Assembly: GCF_000317435.1 (NCBI RefSeq)
Contig: NC_019751.1
Span: forward strand, 6,014,001-6,078,000
Origin: Calothrix sp. PCC 6303
GTDB lineage: Bacteria; Cyanobacteriota; Cyanobacteriia; Cyanobacteriales; Nostocaceae
Reading direction: 5' to 3'
DNA length: 64,000 bases
Both the position numbers and the translations under genes were made by a program. Positions 56,343-64,000 of the stretch are shown in pieces. Within the stretch, counting starts at the first letter, position 1. The number at the start of each line of letters is the position of its first letter. The notes beneath the pieces are model-generated. The model made no database searches. It had not been told where the DNA came from and was given only the letters and a program-made list of their open reading frames with translations.

Positions 56343-57254
56343 ATGCATTGGCATGATGAAATTGAAACAGAATTACAACAAATGAAACGGGAGCTTAAAC
56401 GCTCTACAAATTGGAATTTAGATCACAGTTCCGATCCTAATATAGAAGGATTAGAAAATGTTTTAAAAAAATTAAATCATCTGACTGGTTTGCAAGGTGT
56501 AAAAAATGAAGTAAACACTCTGATTAACTTTTTAAAAATACAACAACTCCGCCAGAAAAAAGGTCTTAATGTGATGTCACTGACATTACATTCTGTATTT
56601 TGTGGTTCTCCTGGTACAGGTAAAACAACTGTTGCTCGGATGATGGGAGAAATTTATCGAGAATTGGGGATATTATCGAAAGGTCATTTAGTTGAGACTG
56701 ACAGATCTGGATTAGTTGCTGGATATTTGGGGCAAACTGCAATCAAAGTTGATCGTCTGGTGGAATCTGCACTGGATGGGGTTTTATTTATTGATGAAGC
56801 TTATGCATTAGCACCAGAAGGTTCTGGTAATGATTTTGGACAAGAAGCCATCGATACTTTATTAAAAAGAATGGAGGATTACAGAGATAGATTAGTTGTT
56901 ATTGTTGCTGGTTATTCAAATGAAATGTCAAGATTTATAAATACTAACCCTGGTTTACAGTCAAGGTTCAACAAATATTTCTATTTTGAAGATTATCAAC
57001 CAGAAGAACTAGTCAGTATATTTGAAGGTATTTGCCAACAAAATGATTTTAAGTTATTAAAAGAATCTCGGAAGCACTTGTTAGCCAAATTCTCTGAATT
57101 GTACATTCACCGAGATGATAAATTTGGAAATGGACGATTAGTGAGAAATATTTTTGATCAGGTGATTGAGAAACAAGCCAATCGTCTTGTCAAACTTCCC
57201 AGAGTTGATAGAGATAAGATGATGGTGATTTTAGCTGAAGATATACCTGATTAG
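56343..57254 (+). CDS. CbbX/SpoVK-like AAA ATPase
   Basis: 303 residues. Walker A FCGSPGTGKTT near 87-96, Walker B VLFIDEAYAL near 147-156, sensor-type AGYSNEMSRFI, arginine finger area NPGLQSRFNKYFYF. N-terminal 40 residues are a charged helix. CbbX activates red-type Rubisco, SpoVK is a sporulation protein; cyanobacteria have green-type Rubisco, so the remodelling target is unknown. It follows murG by 131 bp. Confidence 0.8.
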   Translation: MHWHDEIETELQQMKRELKRSTNWNLDHSSDPNIEGLENVLKKLNHLTGLQGVKNEVNTLINFLKIQQLRQKKGLNVMSLTLHSVFCGSPGTGKTTVARMMGEIYRELGILSKGHLVETDRSGLVAGYLGQTAIKVDRLVESALDGVLFIDEAYALAPEGSGNDFGQEAIDTLLKRMEDYRDRLVVIVAGYSNEMSRFINTNPGLQSRFNKYFYFEDYQPEELVSIFEGICQQNDFKLLKESRKHLLAKFSELYIHRDDKFGNGRLVRNIFDQVIEKQANRLVKLPRVDRDKMMVILAEDIPD

Positions 57255-57452
57255 TTATTAGAGAATTCTAACTAGAAGTCAAAACCTCCAAAATAAAGTC
57301 TTGCCAAACCCGTACCAAAACTTGTGATAAATAGCAGGTTACAGCAATTTTAATCTATTTGAACCACACATAAATACCAAAACCTTGTCTAGGTCTCTAC
57401 GTGTGGTCTATCTACCTGAAAATTGCTCTAGGATTTACTTTATAAACAATCT

Positions 57453-57875
57453 CTAAGAATTCTGCTCGTTTTGCTCACGAATTCGGCGTGACAAAACTCG
57501 AATAATATTCACAGCAATTTCTGGGGTTTCTTCAATTGCTTCATAAAGTTGTTCCTGTGTCAACTCTAAGCACTGAGAAGGTTCCAAGGATGTAGCACTA
57601 GCAGAACGGGGTTGAGCATCGAATACAGACATTTCTCCAAAATATTCTCCTTGGGAAACTATAGCCAATTCTTTATTTCCCAAATGAATTTGAATCTGAC
57701 CAGTAACTACAATAAAAAGTGATCGCCCTTCTTCACCGTGACGGAATATCAGGTGATTTGCCGGAACCATGACTTCATCCATCACAGATGCTAATCTGAC
57801 AATGAAATCATCTCGTAGTTCTTGAAAAATTGGTACTCTACGTACAAATAAAAGGCGATCAACTATTTTTACCAT
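57453..57875 (-). CDS. Cyclic-nucleotide-binding domain protein
   Basis: 140 residues, a single cNMP-binding domain without HTH. VPIFQELRDDFIVRLAS and FRHGEEGRSLFIVVTGQI begin the fold; YFGEMSVFDAQPRSASATSLE is the phosphate-binding cassette (GEM...RSASA), which is complete. It overlaps or abuts ribE (2 bp apart) and is translated with it. Output partner unknown. Confidence 0.85.
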   Translation of the reverse strand: MVKIVDRLLFVRRVPIFQELRDDFIVRLASVMDEVMVPANHLIFRHGEEGRSLFIVVTGQIQIHLGNKELAIVSQGEYFGEMSVFDAQPRSASATSLEPSQCLELTQEQLYEAIEETPEIAVNIIRVLSRRIREQNEQNS

Positions 57876-57877
57876 TC

Positions 57878-58555
57878 CTACAAATACCCATTTTCTGCTA
57901 AAAACGCGGGATTAATCCCCATAGTATCGCCATTTTCCGCTATCTGATGAGGGCTATTGCCAGTCACGAACTTTTCCACATACTTACCTAAAATATCACC
58001 TTCGAGGTTAACCCAACTGCCGGAACTGAGATACTGGAGGTTGGTATCAGTATAGGTGATGGGGATAACTGCCGTTTTAAACTGCCTGGTTTCTGGGTAA
58101 TATTCGGCTACAGTCAGACTAACGCCGTTGATGGCAATGCTACCCTTGGGGACAATGTAACGTGCGATCGCATCTGGTGCTGTGAAGGTCATTTCCCATG
58201 ACGTGGCTGTTTTTGTCGATGTTAGTAATTGTCCAATTCCATCCACATGTCCCATGACAAAATGACCACCAATTTTGCTTCCCACCCGCAGTGACGCTTC
58301 TAAATTCACAATTCGCTGGTGACTTGATTCCCGACCCAGAATCGTCCGACGTACCGTTTCTGGCGAAGCCGTGGCGATAAATCCGTCATCCAAAATCCGA
58401 TCTACCGTCAGGCAAATGCCATCAACTGCTATGCTGTCTCCATAGGCTATATCTTGTAGAATTACATCTGCCGATTTATTGATGCATGTAATCTCCCAAG
58501 AATCACCATCCAAAGGTTTGATATTTCCTAATGCTTGAATTAATCCTGTAAACAC
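57878..58555 (-). CDS. ribE: Riboflavin synthase alpha chain
   Basis: 225 residues with two lumazine-binding repeats: MFTGLIQALGNI...VDGICLTV in the first half and KIGGHFVMGHVDGIG then INGVSLTV in the second. It converts two 6,7-dimethyl-8-ribityllumazine to riboflavin. Two bases separate it from the cNMP-binding gene. No FMN riboswitch was recognised in the 342 bp upstream. Confidence 0.96.
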   Translation of the reverse strand: MFTGLIQALGNIKPLDGDSWEITCINKSADVILQDIAYGDSIAVDGICLTVDRILDDGFIATASPETVRRTILGRESSHQRIVNLEASLRVGSKIGGHFVMGHVDGIGQLLTSTKTATSWEMTFTAPDAIARYIVPKGSIAINGVSLTVAEYYPETRQFKTAVIPITYTDTNLQYLSSGSWVNLEGDILGKYVEKFVTGNSPHQIAENGDTMGINPAFLAENGYL

Positions 58556-58897
58556 GGCTATTTAGTAAATTTAACTTGATTTATCGCTGAATATCGTCAT
58601 TAATCAACTGCTAATTGTCGTATTCTCCACAAACGAATCTGTGTATTACTTCTAACTTGATGTACTCATCCAAAGAACACCACACAAATCACCAATCCGA
58701 GTCATACTTGATTTAGTAGATTATTGTCAAAACTAATCGATTTGAACTACTCTGGTGTACCTCATCAATAAGGAGTTTAATAGAGACAATTATCAAAAAC
58801 AAAAATCTATGTTTTCCTTAGTCCCATAACAAACCCCAGAATAGTCTGATTTGCTACATGTTCTCCATAACTCTCAAAGGATGTAGAGGCTTCGCCA
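58556..58897. other. Divergent upstream region, ribE / bifunctional nuclease
   Basis: 342 bp, AT-rich, no gene. Promoters for the two divergent genes must be here, but I could not identify boxes with confidence. Neither an RFN element nor a clear hairpin was found. Confidence 0.4.
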
Positions 58898-59392
58898 ATG
58901 ATTGAAATGAAAGTAGCGGGCATTGCCTTAGATGCTATGACTCGTAGTCCCATTGTACTCTTAAAGGATAGTACCGACCGCCGTGCGTTGCCTATTTACA
59001 TTGGTCAAGAACAAGCAAGGGCAATTATGGGGGCATTAGAAAATCAAAAACCCCCAAGACCTCTAACTCACGATCTAATTGTGAATATGTTTACAGCTTG
59101 GAACATGACCTTAGAAAAGGTGATCATTCATTCCCTTCAAAAGGATACATTTTATGCCGTCCTAATTGTACAGCAAGGCGAAGTAAAACAGGAAATAGAT
59201 GCTCGTCCCAGTGATGCGATCGCTATTGCTCTCCGTACAAATACACCTATTTGGGTCATGGAAGAGGTAGTCGCTGATGCATCAATCCCTGTAGATAGAG
59301 ATGCTGATGAAGCTGAACAAGAAGCCTTCCGTGAATTCCTTTCCGACCTCAGACCAGAAGATTTGATTAAGCGTTTCAGCAGTGATAGTTAG
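58898..59392 (+). CDS. Bifunctional nuclease family (DUF151) protein
   Basis: 164 residues. MKVAGIALDAMTRSPIVLLKD, LPIYIGQEQARAIMGAL and RPSDAIAIALRTNTPIWV are the family pattern. Plant relatives act as DNase/RNase; in bacteria the function is poorly known. ATG 58898 is followed by a second Met at residue 4 (MIEM). It stands alone. Confidence 0.92.
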   Translation: MIEMKVAGIALDAMTRSPIVLLKDSTDRRALPIYIGQEQARAIMGALENQKPPRPLTHDLIVNMFTAWNMTLEKVIIHSLQKDTFYAVLIVQQGEVKQEIDARPSDAIAIALRTNTPIWVMEEVVADASIPVDRDADEAEQEAFREFLSDLRPEDLIKRFSSDS

Positions 59393-59855
59393 TAAATCAT
59401 AGCTTAACTCTACTTATTTATTTGATAAATCTACCGCTGCCCTTGTTTTCGATACCTTAGCCTCGGTGGCAGCTTTCCCGGAAATCTCTCCAGCGGCAAC
59501 TGCCTCCGGAAGATTTTAAACCTGCCAAAACTCTGTTCTGATATAGTAGCGGACATCTCGGTTAGGACATAAATATTTGATTTGTCTAAAAGAGAACAGG
59601 GAACAGGTAAATGTCCTAACAAAAATGGCTCCAGCTATAATTTGACGAATATGGATTAAAATAAAGTGCAACAGCAAGGTATATACTAAAAATGATCAAA
59701 ATGTTGAGCTTATCAGTGGTTATTAGCTCCTATTTTATTAGTATTCAGCTAATAGATAACTGCTCAAATTAATCAGCAACATAGTAAGCTTTTGGAACTG
59801 ATAACCAATAAAATTTCGGCTACCCTAAATTCAATCTGATAACTGATAACTGTTG
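59393..59855. other. Intergenic region upstream of the aldo/keto reductase
   Basis: 463 bp. A minus-strand frame (59431-59622) lacks features and is not called. Around 59435-59520 the sequence is unusually GC-rich and may be repeat-derived. Near 59815-59852 is an AACTGATAACTG direct repeat. Nothing else recognised. Confidence 0.4.
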
Positions 59856-61022
59856 ATGGAATACCGACGCTTCGGCAAAACAAATCTAAATCTCTCTGTG
59901 TTTTCCTTGGGAACCATGCGCTACTTAAGTTCACCAGAAAATGCTCTACAAACTGTCACAGCGGCTTTAGCATCAGGTATAAACCATCTGGAAACAGCTA
60001 GAGGTTATGGTGAAAGTGAAGAGTATTTGGGAAAGGCATTAGTTACTATCCTTGATAAGCCTAACCAAGTAATGTCTAGTTTATCAAAAGCCACTACCCG
60101 AAGCAGCATCCACATCACAACCAAAATACCACCAACACCAGATGCAGATACGATGCGTCGCTACATTGACGAGTCTCTGCTAAAACTCAACCTAAATTAT
60201 CTAGATTGTTTAGGAATTCACGGCTTAAATACTTGGGAACATCTAGAGTGGGTAAAAGCAAAAAACGGCTGTATGCAAGCTGTGTGGGAAGCCGTTGCAG
60301 ATGGCAGGATTAAACATGTAGGTTTTTCTACCCATGGTTCTCTAGAATTAATTTTAGCTGCCATCAATACAGATTTTTTTGAATTTATTAATCTTCATTA
60401 CTATTACTTCTTCCAACGTCATGCAACAGCAATTCAGCTTGCTTTTGAAAAAGACATGGGTATATTCATTATTTCTCCCGCAGATAAAGGAGGCAAGCTA
60501 TATACACCACCAGAAAAGCTGGAAAAACTATGCGAACCTTTCACACCCTTGGAATTAAATTATCGTTTTTTACTCAGTGATTCTAGAATTACAACTCTTA
60601 GTTTGGGTGCTGCGAATCCTGAAGAATTAGAATTACCTTTGCAAGTAGCAGATAATATTACTCAACTATCAGAATTAGAAAAAATAGTTTTTAAAAACCT
60701 AGAAAATACATCTAAGGAAGCTTTAAATACTGAACAATGTAGTCAATGTTATGCTTGCTTACCCTGTCCCGAAAACATCAATATCCCCGAAGTTTTACGC
60801 TTAAGAAATCTCAGTATTGCTTACAATATGAACGATTATGGAAAGTATCGTTATGCCATGTTTGAAAATGCTGGACATTGGTTTCCTGGAATGAAGGCAA
60901 ACAAATGTACAGAATGTGGTGAATGTTTACCTAGATGTCCGGAAAACTTGGGCATTCCCGCTTTATTAGCAGATACTCATCAAAGATTGAAGGTTAAAGA
61001 GGGGAGAAGATTGTGGGATTGA
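59856..61022 (+). CDS. Aldo/keto reductase with two C-terminal 4Fe-4S clusters
   Basis: 388 residues from ATG 59856. Residues 1-270 form the AKR barrel (RFGKTNLNLSVFSLGTMRYL; LETARGYGESEEYLGKAL with the catalytic Tyr). The last 120 residues hold ECxxC-type ferredoxin motifs: CSQCYACLPCPENINIPEVL and CTECGECLPRCPENLGIP. The architecture is shared by a large group of uncharacterised bacterial oxidoreductases. Substrate unknown. Confidence 0.9.
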   Translation: MEYRRFGKTNLNLSVFSLGTMRYLSSPENALQTVTAALASGINHLETARGYGESEEYLGKALVTILDKPNQVMSSLSKATTRSSIHITTKIPPTPDADTMRRYIDESLLKLNLNYLDCLGIHGLNTWEHLEWVKAKNGCMQAVWEAVADGRIKHVGFSTHGSLELILAAINTDFFEFINLHYYYFFQRHATAIQLAFEKDMGIFIISPADKGGKLYTPPEKLEKLCEPFTPLELNYRFLLSDSRITTLSLGAANPEELELPLQVADNITQLSELEKIVFKNLENTSKEALNTEQCSQCYACLPCPENINIPEVLRLRNLSIAYNMNDYGKYRYAMFENAGHWFPGMKANKCTECGECLPRCPENLGIPALLADTHQRLKVKEGRRLWD

Positions 61023-61181
61023 TTTTATATTCCTATTAAGTAGCATCATAGGTACCGGGAATAGCGGTGAGTCAATACCCACTTCGCAAGGGGTAGAATA
61101 TACGGTTACATCTCCTGAAGTCGATGTTAAGCTGAGGTATTAAAACTTACATATTTTTGAACAAATACCCCAGCCGAAATA

Positions 61182-61607
61182 ATGTTGAAGTTAGTATCTG
61201 CCACTTTAATCGCCACAGCCTCCTTATTTGCTGTCATAGATAACCCAAACATGACGTTAGCGAAAACTTGCGCGTCTAAATGTGGGACTCCTCCATTGCA
61301 ATTTAAACCAGGACAATTGGTAAAAGTTGAAGTAGTGAATAGAACACCAAGGGTGTTGACAATACAGAAGCCTCAAAGCACCGAATCCATCACAATTCAA
61401 CCTGGAAAAGTTGTCAAATTTCAGCAAACTCAGGCAACGGAACCAAATATGTCTTTACTATTTTGGGATGAGACAGGTTTGGCTTTAAAGGCAACGGTAT
61501 CTAAACCGAATTTAGCTACATTACGGGTGGAGTTGCGTCCAAATTGGTATCCACCAGGCGATCGCTCGGTGTATTTGCGAGATGATGGTTTGGTAAGTAT
61601 TTTGTGA
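61182..61607 (+). CDS. Small secreted hypothetical protein
   Basis: 141 residues. Residues 1-27 form a signal peptide (LVSATLIATASLFAVIDNP, cut near TLA-KT). The mature part has a CxxC pair (KTCASKCGTPP) and a beta-rich domain. Probably periplasmic. Unknown function. It lies 160 bp after the reductase gene on the same strand. Confidence 0.7.
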   Translation: MLKLVSATLIATASLFAVIDNPNMTLAKTCASKCGTPPLQFKPGQLVKVEVVNRTPRVLTIQKPQSTESITIQPGKVVKFQQTQATEPNMSLLFWDETGLALKATVSKPNLATLRVELRPNWYPPGDRSVYLRDDGLVSIL

Positions 61608-61670
61608 TTTTCAACCTTGTCTATTTTGATAGGTGTAGTTTTAAATCAAAATTATGAGATTGCTATTCTT

Positions 61671-61734
61671 CGTAGCTTGCTTCTCCGCAGGAGTGGAGCC
61701 ACTTCGTGTCTACCTTAAAAAGATGCAAGCTACG
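61671..61734. repeat. Short inverted-repeat element before recJ
   Basis: CGTAGCTTGC (61671-61680) and GCAAGCTACG (61725-61734) flank a 44-bp centre with a smaller hairpin (CTCCGCAGGAGTGGAG). Part of a repeat family with GCAAGCTT-type words seen elsewhere in this window. Confidence 0.6.
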
Positions 61735-61899
61735 CAATGAAAAAACTCCACTTTTCTTGGTGGATGAGGTTTAGTTTGTAGTTTTAGATTAATCTTTGTT
61801 ACGGGTGCGTGGTGAGAATGTTTAATTCCGGCTACACACCCATCATAATGTTGGGAGGAATAGAAGTCTAAGTAAGTCGGAAATTTAGAGTTTTTACTG

Positions 61900-63960
61900 G
61901 TGAGTCAATTTTCTACAGTTACACACAATCGGAAGTTACCAAATCAACGTTGGTATATTTACCCGCAAAAGCCAGATTTAACTGAATTGTTAAGTGAGAT
62001 TTATGGTTTATCACCAACGATTGCTCAGTTGTTGGTGAATCGTGGTTTGGAATCTTTGGAAACTGCGAAAATATTTATTGAACCTGAGTCTTTGGTGTTA
62101 CCTTCACCAATGGTTGATTTTCCCGATTTGGCTCTGAGTGTGGAGTTGTTGGAGAATGCGATCGCATCTGGTGAGAAAATCGCTATCTGTGGTGATTATG
62201 ATGCTGATGGGATGACAAGTACCGCTCTGTTGTTGCGTGCTTTGCGGTGGTTGGGTGCTAAGGTTGATTATGCTATTCCCAGTCGGATGCATGAAGGTTA
62301 TGGTATCAATTGTCGGATTATTGAAGAGTTTCACTCTGAAGGTGTCGGGTTAGTTCTGACGGTTGATAATGGAATTTCGGCTTTTGAACCTGTTGCCAGA
62401 GCCAGAGAATTAGATTTAAAGGTAATTATTACCGATCACCATGATATTCCCCAAAGATTGCCGCCAGCAAATGCAATTCTTAACCCCAAATTAATTGATG
62501 AAGCTTCCCCATATCGAGGTGTTGCGGGGGTGGGGGTTGCCTATATTTTAGCGGTTTCCTTGGCGCAGCAGTTGGGACAAGCTAATTCTGGCATCTTGAA
62601 ACCTTTGTTAGAGCTTTTTACTTTGGGAACAATTGCCGATTTAGCACCTTTAACTGGGGTGAATCGTCGCTGGGTAAAACGGGGATTGCAGCAGTTACCC
62701 AAATCTCAGTTAGCGGGAATTCAAGCTTTGATTCAAATGTCGGGAGTCAAGGGAAGGGAAGCAGGGAGCAAGGGGAGTTCATCTAATCAAAAAACTCTCC
62801 AGCCTGATGATATCGGTTTTCGCCTGGGTCCCCGCATCAATGCGGTGGGAAGAATCGCTGATCCTCAAGTTGTGATTGAATTATTAACAACCGATGACAT
62901 GGGGATTGCCTTAGAAAGGGCGATGCAATGCGAGGATATTAACCGTCAACGTCAGGAAATGTGTGAGCAGATTGAGAAAGATGCGATCGCATTCGTGGAA
63001 AATTACTATATTACATCTCTACAACGTCATCGAGTGTTGGTGGTGGTACAACCAAATTGGCATCATGGTGTCATTGGCATTGTGGCATCCCGCTTAGTTG
63101 AACGGTACGGGGTTCCTGTGTTTATTGGGACTGATGAAGGAGATGGAAAAATTCGCGGGTCAGCGCGGGGAATCCCTGAATTTAATGTATTTGAAGCTTT
63201 GGAATACTGTGATGACCTCCTCGGTAAATACGGAGGACATAGAGCAGCAGGTGGTTTTTCTTTCCCAGCCGACAACCTAGAAGAAATGCGATCGCGTTTG
63301 AGTGAGTATGCTAATAAATACCTGGAATTACATCACCTCAAGCCACTCCTCAAAATCGATGCTTTAACCACCTTTGATCAAATTAACCAAGAATTCTATC
63401 AACAACTTCGCACCTTGGAACCATGTGGGATTGAAAACTCCACACCAATCTTTTACTCAGCGGATGTACGAGTTAGCGAACAAACATCCGTAGGCAAAGG
63501 TCACATCAAAATGACCCTAAGTCAGATTATAAACAATCAGCGTTACACCATTAAAGCGATCGCCTGGAGATGGCGCGACTACTTTCCCCTACCTACCCTC
63601 GTAGATATTGCCTACAAACTGCGGGAAAACGAATTTAATGGCAACACCACCATCGAATTAGAAGTTGTGGGAGTCAAACTACCGCTGTCATCTCAGGTAA
63701 ATGTATCCCTAACCAGGGAAACCAAGCTTTCAACCATCCCCTTCCAATATCAAAACCGCGATTACACCTGTAAAATTTATCAAAGTGATACAACTAAAGA
63801 ACTGAGAATCAGAAACTCCCAAGCCGTAGTTTTAGCTGTACACCTAGGTAGTAAAATCGGATTGCTAGGAAAAGACCGCCAAAATGCCAAAGAGGTTGAC
63901 ATATCTCAACCTCCCTATGACGGAATTATTCAAACAGCATTATCTGCTCTCAGTTTTTAG
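61900..63960 (+). CDS. recJ: Single-stranded-DNA-specific exonuclease RecJ
   Basis: 686 residues from GTG 61900. DHH phosphoesterase motifs: ICGDYDADGMTSTALLLRAL (motif I), LVLTVDNGIS, and ITDHHDIPQRLP (DHH). The DHHA1 part has GKYGGHRAAGGFSF. It degrades 5'-ended single-stranded DNA in repair and recombination. Longer than E. coli RecJ (577) because of a C-terminal extension and a low-complexity insert near residue 290 (GREAGSKGSSSNQ). It ends 40 bp before the window end. Confidence 0.95.
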   Translation: MSQFSTVTHNRKLPNQRWYIYPQKPDLTELLSEIYGLSPTIAQLLVNRGLESLETAKIFIEPESLVLPSPMVDFPDLALSVELLENAIASGEKIAICGDYDADGMTSTALLLRALRWLGAKVDYAIPSRMHEGYGINCRIIEEFHSEGVGLVLTVDNGISAFEPVARARELDLKVIITDHHDIPQRLPPANAILNPKLIDEASPYRGVAGVGVAYILAVSLAQQLGQANSGILKPLLELFTLGTIADLAPLTGVNRRWVKRGLQQLPKSQLAGIQALIQMSGVKGREAGSKGSSSNQKTLQPDDIGFRLGPRINAVGRIADPQVVIELLTTDDMGIALERAMQCEDINRQRQEMCEQIEKDAIAFVENYYITSLQRHRVLVVVQPNWHHGVIGIVASRLVERYGVPVFIGTDEGDGKIRGSARGIPEFNVFEALEYCDDLLGKYGGHRAAGGFSFPADNLEEMRSRLSEYANKYLELHHLKPLLKIDALTTFDQINQEFYQQLRTLEPCGIENSTPIFYSADVRVSEQTSVGKGHIKMTLSQIINNQRYTIKAIAWRWRDYFPLPTLVDIAYKLRENEFNGNTTIELEVVGVKLPLSSQVNVSLTRETKLSTIPFQYQNRDYTCKIYQSDTTKELRIRNSQAVVLAVHLGSKIGLLGKDRQNAKEVDISQPPYDGIIQTALSALSF

Positions 63961-64000
63961 CCCAGAAACAACTTAAGGAATTGAAACACTAAATTTAGGA

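Noticed and set aside
59431-59622. 63-codon minus-strand frame before the aldo/keto reductase
   Set aside because: No start context or motif; sequence looks repeat-derived.

Overview
This window comes from a filamentous, probably heterocyst-forming cyanobacterium (Nostocales type). The evidence is the very frequent GCGATCGC (HIP1) octamer, a full-length HetR with its known functional residues, an XisH/XisI pair, the carotene isomerase CrtH, a CYP110-like P450 and many small dispersed cyanobacterial repeats. I saw no rRNA, tRNA or CRISPR array. Most genes are chromosomal housekeeping genes, with several short accessory stretches between them.

Layout. 0-0.5 kb: a decayed TniQ (Tn7-like transposition) gene on the minus strand. 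0.7-7.7 kb: a coiled-coil/DMT fusion transporter, hetR, a DmeF-type metal exporter, a D-Ala-D-Ala carboxypeptidase and an EcsC-like protein. 8-14.5 kb: tenA, an HdrB-like Fe-S protein, acpP, fabF and tkt. 14.7-18.6 kb: an arsenate-detoxification group of a PstS-like phosphate-binding protein, an ArsJ-associated GAPDH and ArsJ; ATCAA-N6-TTGAT-like boxes of the cyanobacterial ArsR type stand in front of pstS and between pstS and gap. 18.7-20.2 kb: crtH.

20.3-29 kb is the most accessory part. It holds a truncated aspartyl protease, two toxin-antitoxin loci in which the antitoxin is open but the toxin (Doc, BrnT) is broken by stop codons, an orphan OLD-type ATPase/TOPRIM nuclease, upp, YggT, a degenerate tandem array of about 36-bp HIP1-containing units, and a two-gene unit of a double-GAF protein and a HEYGH metalloprotease that I could not assign to a known system.

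29.1-32.1 kb is an NAD-synthesis operon (pncB-nadD-nrtR) behind a perfect palindrome with the GT-N7-AC core expected of an NrtR operator. 32.3-41 kb holds a CPBP protease, a DUF3326 protein, nuclease relics with MITE-like repeats, a ferredoxin, acnB, xisH-xisI, yebC and a ParE/RelE-type toxin-antitoxin pair. 41.3-49 kb holds a DhaM-HPr-EI fusion, a P450, a Ser/Thr kinase with SH3 domain, and a TnpB element with a small divergent companion ORF. 49.4-51.5 kb is a methionine-salvage group (mtnD, mtnX, mtnB). 51.8-64 kb holds clpS, a MoeB/MoeZ-like E1 enzyme with rhodanese domain, murG, a CbbX/SpoVK-like AAA protein, a cNMP-binding protein, ribE, a bifunctional-nuclease-family protein, a two-cluster Fe-S aldo/keto reductase, a secreted small protein and recJ.

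All family calls were made by eye from motifs, lengths and context. No database search or alignment was run.
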